Of a DNA stretch of 44,592 nucleotides, positions 25,046 to 32,616 are shown in pieces. The notes below the pieces were generated by a model that was not told the DNA's origin, did no database searches, and saw only the letters and a list, made by a program, of their open reading frames with translations. The first letter of the stretch is position 1; the number at the start of each line of letters is the position of its first letter. Source of the stretch: Burkholderiales bacterium. Its GTDB lineage: Bacteria; Pseudomonadota; Gammaproteobacteria; Burkholderiales; Burkholderiaceae_C. The position numbers were made by a program, and so were the translations under genes. The stretch is from NCBI GenBank assembly GCA_947446855.1, contig CANFIH010000013.1, positions 1 to 44,592 of the forward strand, given 5' to 3'.

Positions 25046-25969
25046 CTAGGTGGGAATGTAGACACCGGCCCCGCGAATGGCGCGCACCAATTCCCGGGTG
25101 GAGCTTTCCAGGAACTTGATGGCGGCCTCAAACTCCTTTTTGCCGGCCAATACCTCGGCCTGGTCGCGCAGGTTGGCTGCCCGGTCCAGGTAGATCTTGA
25201 CCACGCCTTCCAGGCTGGCGTTGGCGGCGCGCTTTTCGTCCAGCAGCACCTTGACCAGCATCTTGTGGGTGTCGTTGCGGTCCACCTCGTAGAGGTACTC
25301 GTCTTCCTTGCTGGCAAATTCCAGCGAGCGCACCAGGGTGTCGCCCTCGCGCAGGCCCTCGATCACCACCTTGGTGGTGAAGTACACCTGGTCCAGCAGG
25401 GCGCGGCCCTGGTCGAGTTTGCCGGCGTCGGCCAGGACGGTGGCTTCCTGCATCTGTGCTTCGAGCTTGGTGGTGGCGGCTATGCCCTCGGCACCGAGTT
25501 TCTTCTCCGCACTGATGCGCTTTTGCGCGGCCAGCAGGGCCTTCACGCTTTCCAGGCGGCTGGCGAAGTCGCGCTTCTTTTTGTCGCCGCCCAGTTGCTC
25601 GGGCGCGGCCAGGCGCGCCGCTTCGAACATCTTTTTGGCAGCCTGGTCCAGCTGGCGCGAGGCCTCGACCAGATTGCCCGCCGTGAAGGTGGCCACGGCC
25701 TGCACGCGCAAGGCGCGCGCCTGGCTGCGCAGCTCCTGCGCCTGGGCATTGCCGCCCGCGTCCACCTGCCGCGCCGCGGAGGATTTTTCAATCAGCTTGT
25801 CCACCGATGACAGCCGGCGTTCCAGTTGCTCGGCGTCTTCGGGCGGGCGCGGCGCGCGCGGCGCAATCTGGCTGAGGTCTTGCCCGGGCTCGGCTGCCAG
25901 CGTGCTGCCCAGGGGCGAAAGAACCACGAGGCACAGCAAGAGGGTGCGGATGTCAGAGAGGTTTTTCAT
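25046..25969 (-). CDS. Periplasmic helical protein of unknown function, copy 1
   Basis: A 307-residue protein with a signal peptide (residues 1-25, ending STLAA-EP) and an almost wholly helical, charged mature part with repeated AGN/AGK helix-turn breaks (FTAGNLVEASRQLDQAAKKM, ADAGKLDQGRALLDQ, LAGKKEFEAAIKFLESS), similar in feel to TPR or coiled-coil hairpins. No heme site, no known domain recognised. It is a collinear paralogue of the gene directly upstream (25977-26948); both end in a short AGV..P tail. It sits between two sets of triheme genes, so a structural or cytochrome-binding role is likely, but no function can be assigned. Confidence 0.85.
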   Translation of the reverse strand: MKNLSDIRTLLLCLVVLSPLGSTLAAEPGQDLSQIAPRAPRPPEDAEQLERRLSSVDKLIEKSSAARQVDAGGNAQAQELRSQARALRVQAVATFTAGNLVEASRQLDQAAKKMFEAARLAAPEQLGGDKKKRDFASRLESVKALLAAQKRISAEKKLGAEGIAATTKLEAQMQEATVLADAGKLDQGRALLDQVYFTTKVVIEGLREGDTLVRSLEFASKEDEYLYEVDRNDTHKMLVKVLLDEKRAANASLEGVVKIYLDRAANLRDQAEVLAGKKEFEAAIKFLESSTRELVRAIRGAGVYIPT

Positions 25970-25976
25970 AGTGTCC

Positions 25977-26948
25977 TTAACGCGTTATTTCCGGTGACTG
26001 GGGAACGGCCACGCCTGCCATGCGCAAGGCGTGCTGCAACAGCACGCTGGCTTCCTGAATGCTTTTGAGGCCTGCGGCGTAGTCGCCGCTCTGCACCTGC
26101 TGCTGCGCCGTGCTGCGCAGGGCGCGGCCATGCTGCAGGTAGCGGTCGGACAGGTCGGCGGCGCCGCGCGTGACCTTGACCTGCTGCAGGGCCAGCGGCA
26201 ACAGCTCTTCCAGGCCGATGTTCTTGGCCAGCTCGTGCTGAAACTCATCCGCCGGCGAATCGAATTTGAGGTCGTACACAATCGTTTGCGACATCAGCAT
26301 TTTGTTGAGCGTGGAGACCACGATCAGGTGCGCGCTGCTGAGCAGCACATGGGCCTCGTGCTGCTGGCCGCTGGCTATCAGCGCATCGGCCTGGCGCGTC
26401 ATGGTGTCGAGCCGGGCCATGTCGGAGTCCACCTCCGGGGCCGGGGCGTTGATGGCGGCCAGGCGGTTGCTGAAGTTGCTATGCAGCAGGTGGAAGGTGC
26501 GTATGGCCTCGCGCAGCTCGGTGTTGTGCTGGCGCTCCTGCGCCTCCAGCAGCTGGGTGTCGGGTGCCATGCGGGAGGCGGTCACGATCAGGCGCAGCGA
26601 CTCATCGACCAGCAGCGTGCCGGCGTCGATGTTGCCCGCTGCGGCCTCAATCACCGCCTGGTCAACCAGCTGCTGCGCCTGGGTCAGCGCATCTTTGGCC
26701 AGGGCGTTGTCGCTTAGCAAAATGCGTTTGACCGAGGGCGACTGCGCCAGTTGCTGTTGCGTCAGGCGCAATTTATGGCCCAGCACCAGCGCGCGCGCAT
26801 GGGGCTTGGCATCGGGCTTGCCGGCGGCTTCGGGCCTGGCAGCATCGCCGGCCGGCTCTGCCGCGTGTACCGCGCCCGCCACGCACAGGGCGCCCGCGAG
26901 CAGGCGGGTGCCCCAGCCGCAGCGCGTGCGACGGCTTGCCGGTTTCAT
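25977..26948 (-). CDS. Periplasmic helical protein of unknown function, copy 2
   Basis: A 323-residue protein with a basic N-terminus and signal peptide (ending GAVHA-AEP), a short Pro/Ala/Lys stretch, then helices throughout. It shares order and spacing with 25046-25969: AAAGNIDAGTLLVDESLRLIVTASRMAP, QADALIASGQQHEAHVLL, YLQHGRALRSTAQQQVQSGDYAAGL and the terminal MAGVAVPQ. No CXXCH, no catalytic motif. Its ATG overlaps the upstream cytochrome stop by 4 nt. The tandem pair probably arose by duplication. Possible roles are scaffold, chaperone or spacer for the triheme cytochromes (inference only). Confidence 0.85.
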   Translation of the reverse strand: MKPASRRTRCGWGTRLLAGALCVAGAVHAAEPAGDAARPEAAGKPDAKPHARALVLGHKLRLTQQQLAQSPSVKRILLSDNALAKDALTQAQQLVDQAVIEAAAGNIDAGTLLVDESLRLIVTASRMAPDTQLLEAQERQHNTELREAIRTFHLLHSNFSNRLAAINAPAPEVDSDMARLDTMTRQADALIASGQQHEAHVLLSSAHLIVVSTLNKMLMSQTIVYDLKFDSPADEFQHELAKNIGLEELLPLALQQVKVTRGAADLSDRYLQHGRALRSTAQQQVQSGDYAAGLKSIQEASVLLQHALRMAGVAVPQSPEITR

Positions 26949-27979
26949 GGCTTGGCGTCAAGCGCGGCTGCGCCCGGTTTGCTCATGGAGTGGCAGCGAC
27001 GGCACTCGGACACCGGGAACGCCACCTTGCCATGGCACACGCCGCATTTCTGGCCCAGCAGGATGGAGGCCATGCTGATCTGGTTGGCGCCTTTTTGCGG
27101 AATGAAAATCGCCGGGTGGCAGTTGGAGCAGTCCAGCCACTGGGTGTGCTGCTTGTGCGGGTAGACCACGTTGGGCATGGAGCCCTTGACCTCGCGGATG
27201 ATGTTCATGTCCATCACCATGGGCGCCACGCTGGGGTCGTTGCGGTCCGAGCGCGGTTTGATGCTTTGCTCGTCCAGGGACTTGACCCAGTCCACGCGGT
27301 TGCCGGTGTTGCTCTTGGACAGGGTGCTGAAGGCCGTCAGCGGCGGCTGCAGCGAATGCGTGCCGTCATTGACCGGATCGTGCGCGCCATCCTCGGGCGG
27401 CGGCAGATTGCCCTTGAGCTCGGGTTTCATCAGGCGGTTGAAGGTGTTGACGCCGGAGGCGGCCGGGGCTGGCGCGGCAGCCACCGCGCTGGTCGCCACA
27501 GCGGGTGCCGTTGCGGGAGCGGGGGCGGCCGGGGCGGCAGCTGCCGCCGCGACCGGCGCGTCCGCCTTGGCGCTGGGCGCAGCGGCTGCCACCACTGCGG
27601 GTTTGTCAGTTTTCTCCGGCTTGTCGGTCTTGGGCGCGGCACCGGCCTGGGCCATCATGTAGCCCACGATGGCGCGGATCTCGTCATCGGTGAGTGCGGC
27701 GTTGCCGCCGCGCGGTGGCATCACGCCCTTGCCCTTGGTGGCACTGGTAAAGAGGGCGGCGGCGCCGGTCTTGATGCGCGGTGCCCAGGCCGCGCTGTCG
27801 CCAAGCTTGGGCGCACCGGCAGCCCCGGTGAGGTGGCAGGGGGCACAGGTCTTGTCGAACAATGCTTTGCCGTTGGGGGCGTCCCCCGCGTAGGCGTTGC
27901 TGAAGAGGGCGGTCAACCAGGCGATGCCCAGGGCGGCCGTCAAGGCCAGGGTGGTGCGCAGCACAGGGGTGGTATTCAT
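26945..27979 (-). CDS. Monoheme cytochrome c fused to triheme c7-type domain (type B, copy 1)
   Basis: A 344-residue exported four-heme protein. Domains in order: signal peptide ending NAYA-GD; class I cytochrome c with CAPCHLTG near residue 45 and distal-Met region GVMPPRGG near residue 87; an Ala/Pro-rich flexible linker of about 55 residues; then the type B triheme domain with LDCSNCH, KCGVCH and ECRRCH. The linker looks built to let the monoheme head move while the triheme part stays docked. It lies 10 nt after the type A triheme gene and overlaps the helical-protein gene by 4 nt. Copy 2 (24502-25032) lacks the monoheme head. Confidence 0.92.
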   Translation of the reverse strand: MNTTPVLRTTLALTAALGIAWLTALFSNAYAGDAPNGKALFDKTCAPCHLTGAAGAPKLGDSAAWAPRIKTGAAALFTSATKGKGVMPPRGGNAALTDDEIRAIVGYMMAQAGAAPKTDKPEKTDKPAVVAAAAPSAKADAPVAAAAAAPAAPAPATAPAVATSAVAAAPAPAASGVNTFNRLMKPELKGNLPPPEDGAHDPVNDGTHSLQPPLTAFSTLSKSNTGNRVDWVKSLDEQSIKPRSDRNDPSVAPMVMDMNIIREVKGSMPNVVYPHKQHTQWLDCSNCHPAIFIPQKGANQISMASILLGQKCGVCHGKVAFPVSECRRCHSMSKPGAAALDAKP

Positions 27980-27988
27980 GGGGGGCTC

Positions 27989-28432
27989 CTACTTCGCGGG
28001 TTGCATCGGGGCCGGCGCGCCGGCTCCTGCCGGAGCAACCAGGGAGTTGGTGGTGCTGCCGTGCACCTGCGTCGGGGTGCCGGATTTGCCGGTGTGGCAG
28101 AGGTCGCAGTTTTCTACCGACCAGGCGATGTTGCCGTTGTGGCAGGCACCGCAGTACTGGCCGTCAATGATCTTGACCATATTGATTTCGTTGCCCCCGG
28201 CCTTGAACTTGAAGCCCAGGTCGGCATGGCACACCTTGCAGGCAAAGCGGATGCGGTGGAACCAGTGCGGGAACACGGCCGGGCGCATGCCGGCGGCATC
28301 GGCGTAGTTGTTGATGATGACATCGCCATACTCCGCGTGGGCGCCACGCATGGGGGCCAGACCGACCAGCAGGAGCAGCAGGACCAGCGCCCCTGATCGC
28401 AGGAGGACACCGGTTTTCATCAACGTCAGCAT
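27989..28432 (-). CDS. Triheme c7-type cytochrome (type A, copy 1)
   Basis: A 147-residue exported cytochrome: signal peptide ending GAHA-EYGD, then CKVCH, CGACH and CDLCH, with HWFHRIRF giving distal His. A Pro/Ala/Thr tail of about 25 residues follows the last heme. It is the paralogue of 24119-24505. The start is placed at ATG 28432 because AAAGGTGG lies 7 nt upstream; the open frame extends further but without a signal-peptide pattern, and ATG 28420 is also possible. A short AT-rich gap of 50 nt separates it from the beta-barrel gene. Confidence 0.92.
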   Translation of the reverse strand: MLTLMKTGVLLRSGALVLLLLLVGLAPMRGAHAEYGDVIINNYADAAGMRPAVFPHWFHRIRFACKVCHADLGFKFKAGGNEINMVKIIDGQYCGACHNGNIAWSVENCDLCHTGKSGTPTQVHGSTTNSLVAPAGAGAPAPMQPAK

Positions 28433-28482
28433 GGAATGCCACCTTTCAAACATAAAAATAAATAGCGCCACATCGCATCGGC

Positions 28483-30492
28483 TCAGTACTGGCCGAAGCG
28501 GCGAATCACGGTGAAGTAGAGCGAGCGGTTGGTGCGCTCCTCGGTCGCCTGGTTGGACGCGGCCGCACCTGTGCCCGCATGGTCGCGCAGGGCGGTGCTG
28601 CGCGACACCAGCAGCTGCAGGCGCAGCTGGGTGCGGCCGATCGCGTAGTCCAGGTGGTTGACCCAGGCCGCGGTTTCCTGGTCGCTGCGGCTCTGCAGTT
28701 GCGAGAAGAAGGACTGCTGCAAAAAAGCGCGTTGCGACTGCTGGGACTGCAGGTTCAGGCGCAGGTCGGAGCCAAAGCGCAGGTTGCGCACGCCAAAAAT
28801 ACGTTGCGTCTGGTAGCTCAGCGCGCCGCTGGCGCTGGTGGTGTTGCTGGCGTCGGCCTGCACGTCGCCCTCGACGGCGTCACGGCCCTGGCGCACCGCC
28901 TGCAGCGTGAGGCTGCCGGTCCAGGAGCTGTAGCCGCTGGTGGGCAGGTTGCTGGAGGCCTGGAAATTGAGCAGCTGAAAGTAGGCCCGGTCGGCGTCCA
29001 GCGCGCGCGCGTCACTCACGCTCAGCCGGATCAGCGCGGCACCGGTTTGTTGCAGCAAGTCCCAGGAGGCTGAGCCGCTGTGGGTGAGCTGCCGCTCTGA
29101 GGGCTGGGGGATGCCGGCGGCATAGGCCGGGTTGCCACGGGTGCTGCTGGCGAGCAGTCCCTGGTTGCCGCTCAAGCGGATGGTGGAGCCGCCGTCCAGC
29201 GTGTAGCTGCGGTTCAGGCCATGGCTGAGTTGCAGGCTCAGGCCGGACTGCGCTTCTTCGCTGCTGCTGCGGTTGAATGCATTGGCCGACAGCGCCCAGT
29301 GGTAGTCGACCGCGCCCAGCGCGATGCTGTCGGGCAGGTAGTTGGCACCCAGGGTTTGGCTCGACTGGGTGCTGCTCAAGGGCCCGCTTTGCACCGAGCC
29401 GACATTGAGCGAGGCATTGAGGCGGGTCAGGCGGCTGTAGTCGTAGTTGAGGCCGGCGTTGGCATTGGCGGTGAGCAAGCGGGTGCCGCTGGTGCCATCG
29501 CTGCTGGCCACGAGACCGGCCTGGTCCGCCGCCAGCGTGAGGGCCCGCACGCCGCCATTCACCGAGAGCGCTTGCGTGGCCGATTGCCAGAAGGCATTGC
29601 TGCTGAACTGCGCCAGCTGGGTGCGGTTGTCGCCCTGCTGCAAGTGCAGCTCGGAGTTGCTGAGGTTGGCCATGCTCAGCACCGACAGGGCCGGGCCCGG
29701 CGTGTAGTGGTGCTGCGTTGTCAGGTTGTCCTGCGCGGCGCTTTCGCCGCTGTTGTCGTGGCGGTTGACGGTGCGGTTGGCGCTGAGCTGCAGCTGGTGG
29801 GCGTCCTGGTTGTGCGCGCTGCGCAGCTCCAGGCTTTCCTGCTGGTCGCTGCCAAAGTTGGAGCTGGTCTGGGTGTTGCGGTCCCAGGCCAGGCTGGATT
29901 CGCCCCGCGTCTGGAAATAGCGCTGGGTAAAACCGTAGCGCTGGCTGGCGACATCGCTGCTGGCGGCCAGGTTGGTGTCCACCTGGTTGTCGGTTTTCTC
30001 AAAGTGCGCCTCAAACGGAAACTTGCTTTGGGACAGCACCGAGAGCTGCCCGCGGCCGGTGACCAGCACGCCTTCGCTGGCGCTGTTGTTGGCGGGCAGG
30101 TCGCCCTCGCTGTTGCTGCTGACTTTGGTAAAGCCCAGTGCCGCATCCACGCGGGCAAACCAGGGCTGCCAGATGAAGCCGCTGGTGCTGGCATTGACGG
30201 TGGTGCTCAGGCCCGACTGCATGCTGTTCACGCCATCCGCGCTGTCGCGCCGGTGGCTGTAGGCCAGATTGCCGCCCCAGCGCAGCGGCGGCAGAGTCCA
30301 GAGCACAGGCGGCTCGCTGGCGGGTTCATCGGGCGCATGCGTGGCTCCCCCCGCAGGCCCGGCAGCCGGCTCGGCGCTGCCGGGCAAGGCCGCATGGCTG
30401 CCGGCGTGACACAGCAGGCCGGCGCAGGCGAGCAGCACAGCGGGGACACCACCCCGTGGTTCGGCTGCGCAAAGGGGGGTTGCAGACATCAT
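28483..30492 (-). CDS. Outer-membrane beta-barrel protein (putative cytochrome-conduit porin)
   Basis: A 669-residue protein with a signal peptide and Pro/Ala-rich N-terminal 60 residues, then alternating polar/hydrophobic strands rich in Ser, Gln, Asn and Thr to the end, with an aromatic C-terminus (FTVIRRFGQY). This fits a large outer-membrane barrel of perhaps 20 or more strands. No heme motif in the mature part. In porin-cytochrome conduits such as MtrAB or OmbB-type complexes a barrel holds a multiheme cytochrome across the membrane; genomic place here, between the PPIase and triheme genes, suggests that use, but no clear sequence match to MtrB was recognised. The ATG at 30492 begins the signal peptide. 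Confidence 0.75.
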   Translation of the reverse strand: MMSATPLCAAEPRGGVPAVLLACAGLLCHAGSHAALPGSAEPAAGPAGGATHAPDEPASEPPVLWTLPPLRWGGNLAYSHRRDSADGVNSMQSGLSTTVNASTSGFIWQPWFARVDAALGFTKVSSNSEGDLPANNSASEGVLVTGRGQLSVLSQSKFPFEAHFEKTDNQVDTNLAASSDVASQRYGFTQRYFQTRGESSLAWDRNTQTSSNFGSDQQESLELRSAHNQDAHQLQLSANRTVNRHDNSGESAAQDNLTTQHHYTPGPALSVLSMANLSNSELHLQQGDNRTQLAQFSSNAFWQSATQALSVNGGVRALTLAADQAGLVASSDGTSGTRLLTANANAGLNYDYSRLTRLNASLNVGSVQSGPLSSTQSSQTLGANYLPDSIALGAVDYHWALSANAFNRSSSEEAQSGLSLQLSHGLNRSYTLDGGSTIRLSGNQGLLASSTRGNPAYAAGIPQPSERQLTHSGSASWDLLQQTGAALIRLSVSDARALDADRAYFQLLNFQASSNLPTSGYSSWTGSLTLQAVRQGRDAVEGDVQADASNTTSASGALSYQTQRIFGVRNLRFGSDLRLNLQSQQSQRAFLQQSFFSQLQSRSDQETAAWVNHLDYAIGRTQLRLQLLVSRSTALRDHAGTGAAASNQATEERTNRSLYFTVIRRFGQY

Positions 30493-30542
30493 GCAAACAA
30501 GGGCCTGGCACCTGGGTAGCTCCTCACAAATCCTGTGCCGGC

Positions 30543-31550
30543 TCAGCGGGCCAGGGGCAAAAACCGGGACTGATCCATTTCGATGGGCGTGCCTGATTTC
30601 AAGTCCGTGACGAAGGCATGCCATGCCAGATCGGCCTGCTCACGCTGGGTCAGTTGCCGCGCCCGCAGTTGCACCTGGTCCAGGCTGTGCGGGATGGCGA
30701 GCTTGCGGTCGGTCAGGCGAAATACGGCATAGCCTTCGAGCAGACGCTGCGGATCGCTGATGTCTCCGGGTTTCAGCTTTTCCAGTGCGCCCTGGCTGCC
30801 CTCGGGCAACATGCCGCTATGCAGGTAGCCCATGTCGCCGCCCTGCAGGGCCGAGGCCTCGGCCGAATGCTGGCGCGCCAGGGCGGCAAAATCTTCGCCG
30901 GCGCGCAGGCGCCGGGCCAGCGCCTTGGCCTGCTCTTCACGGGCCTTCCAGGTGGCGTCGTTGGCCGAAGGGTCCACCTTCAGCAGGATCACCGAGACCC
31001 GCATCTGCTCCGGCTCGGTGAACTTGTCACGGTGCGCGGCGTAGTAGGCCTTGACCTGTGCGTCGCTAGGCTGGGACTGGTCGCGCACCGACTTTTCCAT
31101 CTTCTCCAACAGCTCTTCCTGCTCCAGGCGTGTGATGAGGGCGGGCAGCAGCTGCGCGCGGTTCTTCTTCCACTGCTCGCTGTTGGCATAACGCTGTTCG
31201 TAGACGGCCACTTGCTGTTGTACCGATGCGGCATCGGGCCGCAGGCCCCGGCGCTTGATCTCGCGCAGCAACACCAGGCGCGCCACCAGCTGGTCTGCCA
31301 CCTCGCGCTGCAGGGTGGCGATCTCCGCGTCCGGCGGCTTGCCGTGGTAGAACTTGGCGCGCGTGGCCGCAGTGAAGGCCGCGTTGTATTCGTCGTGGCT
31401 GATGCTGGTGTCGCCTACCCGCGCAAACGTAGCCGTGCCCAGGGCAGGGTTTGCCACCGGCGTTTGTGCTGCACCCGCCGGGCCAGCCAGGGCGGCAGCC
31501 AGCCAGGCCCACAACAAGAAATGAACTACTTGATGTGGCACGACAGGCAT
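30543..31550 (-). CDS. Parvulin-type peptidyl-prolyl isomerase (SurA/PpiC-like)
   Basis: A 335-residue exported protein: signal peptide ending GPAGA-AQ, an N-terminal SurA-like helical region (residues 50-180), and one parvulin domain near residues 185-285 (VSVILLKV, EDFAALARQHSAEASALQGGDMGYL, GDISDPQRLLEGYAVFRL). It should aid folding of exported proteins, here most simply the proline-bearing cytochromes or the beta-barrel. The ATG at 31550 lies inside the end of the OmcE-like gene, overlapping by 25 nt; a later start is possible. It is 50 nt upstream of the barrel gene. Confidence 0.9.
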   Translation of the reverse strand: MPVVPHQVVHFLLWAWLAAALAGPAGAAQTPVANPALGTATFARVGDTSISHDEYNAAFTAATRAKFYHGKPPDAEIATLQREVADQLVARLVLLREIKRRGLRPDAASVQQQVAVYEQRYANSEQWKKNRAQLLPALITRLEQEELLEKMEKSVRDQSQPSDAQVKAYYAAHRDKFTEPEQMRVSVILLKVDPSANDATWKAREEQAKALARRLRAGEDFAALARQHSAEASALQGGDMGYLHSGMLPEGSQGALEKLKPGDISDPQRLLEGYAVFRLTDRKLAIPHSLDQVQLRARQLTQREQADLAWHAFVTDLKSGTPIEMDQSRFLPLAR

Positions 31551-32410
31551 ACCGCGCTGCCGGTATTGGCGATGCGCAAGAAGGTGGTGTTGGTGGAGTG
31601 CGGGTCGTGGCAGCTGGCACATTCCACAAAGGCCTGTGCCCCGGCCAGCGAGCCGGGGACGACGGCGCCGCTGCGGTCCACCGCATCCGAGTCGGTGCGG
31701 GTGTAAAGCATCATGTCGGTCTTCTGCCGTCCGGCGGCTCCGGTCTCCACCCACCAGACCGACTGGCCGTTCAGGTTGGCGTAGCTCAGGCCTTTGAAGT
31801 CCGGGTCCTTGAGCGCGCCATCGGCAATGGGGCCCGCCGTGTAGGCGCCGCCGTTGGGCATGCCGCCTCCGTACTGGATGCCGATCGGGTGGTCGTTTTT
31901 CAGGTCCTTGCCGATATTGGTGATCAGTCCGGCCGCGATGCTGCCCGCCGTCTGGTTGGCACCGGTCCAGGCGCCGGCCAGGGCGGCTCCCCCGGCGTTG
32001 TAGCCGCCCGAGCCGGGCTGGTTGATCATCACGTTCATGGCCTGTGTGCCGTCGTGGCAGGACAGGCAGGCCAGCGACACCGAGCCCACCGGCGCCGTGG
32101 CGCCATCCAGGCTGGAGGTGCCCAGGCTGTTGTAGGTCTGGTAGGTGCCGGGGGCGGCCATCTTGCGGTTCCACAAGGGCACGGCAGCGGAGGAATCGGC
32201 GCCGTGCGGCGTGTGGCAGAACACGCAGAGTTCGGCGGTGCCATCAAACTTGTTGGCGCCAGAGACGGTGTTGGTGCTGCCCAGGTTGTGCTTGGTGTCG
32301 GCAATGCCTGCGGCAAAGGCCGCGTGGCTGGCCAACAGGCCCAGGGCCAGCAGGGCCAGGACGGTGCTCAGCACCTGCTGCAGTCCGAAAATCCATTTAT
32401 TGAGGTTCAT
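31526..32410 (-). CDS. OmcE-like tetraheme c-type cytochrome (candidate nanowire subunit)
   Basis: A 294-residue secreted cytochrome; signal peptide residues 1-34. Four CXXCH sites: CVFCHTPH (C62), CLSCHDGT, CASCHDPH and CLSCHIK at the C-terminus. The mature chain has exactly four other His: TKH41NL, H69 of TPH, NDHPIG, and DPH, one distal ligand per heme. Number and order match Geobacter OmcE, a four-heme protein known to polymerise into extracellular filaments. The start has a strong AGGAG 8 nt upstream. A sigma54-like promoter lies at 32484-32500. It is downstream of an NHL lipoprotein gene and upstream of a PPIase gene. Filament formation is inferred from the family, not visible. Confidence 0.92.
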   Translation of the reverse strand: MNLNKWIFGLQQVLSTVLALLALGLLASHAAFAAGIADTKHNLGSTNTVSGANKFDGTAELCVFCHTPHGADSSAAVPLWNRKMAAPGTYQTYNSLGTSSLDGATAPVGSVSLACLSCHDGTQAMNVMINQPGSGGYNAGGAALAGAWTGANQTAGSIAAGLITNIGKDLKNDHPIGIQYGGGMPNGGAYTAGPIADGALKDPDFKGLSYANLNGQSVWWVETGAAGRQKTDMMLYTRTDSDAVDRSGAVVPGSLAGAQAFVECASCHDPHSTNTTFLRIANTGSAVCLSCHIK

Positions 32411-32483
32411 GCGTTCAATCTCCTGTGGAACTTGGGGCCGGCTTGTACGGAACAAACCGGGTGACCCGCACGCACCCTGTCCA

Positions 32484-32500
32484 ATGCAAGTTTGGCGCCA
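32484..32500 (-). promoter_or_regulatory. Candidate sigma54 promoter of the OmcE-like gene
   Basis: On the minus strand the bases read TGGCGCCAAACTTGCAT, with GG-N10-GC spacing exact and a perfect TTGCA -12 box; two defined positions differ from consensus. The predicted start is near 32474, 64 nt before the ATG at 32410. This would give the cytochrome gene a promoter separate from that of the upstream NHL lipoprotein. Confidence 0.6.
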
Positions 32501-32574
32501 ACCCGTGGCGACGGGGTGCTGCCCGGCCATGGCTGGGGTGCAGCGGTTTTTTTTGCGCCATGGGGCGCTGCGGA

Positions 32575-32610
32575 TTCTCAAAAACAGGAATGGCTTCGCA
32601 TTTTTGAGAA
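32575..32610 (-). repeat. AT-rich inverted repeat after the NHL lipoprotein gene
   Basis: Perfect 10-nt arms TTCTCAAAAA (32575-32584) and TTTTTGAGAA (32601-32610) with a 16-nt loop lie 7 nt past the end of the NHL gene on its downstream side. On the minus strand the 3' arm begins with five U, so it could act as a weak terminator or processing stem between the NHL gene and the OmcE-like gene. A run of eight T and a GCGCC/GGCGC stem lie next to it at 32547-32568. Confidence 0.5.
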
Positions 32611-32616
32611 GCCTTT

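Noticed and set aside
31526-32410. DGAT in the tetraheme protein as an ApbE flavinylation site
   Set aside because: The short string lacks the rest of the FMN-binding domain context and will occur by chance; not reported as a target.
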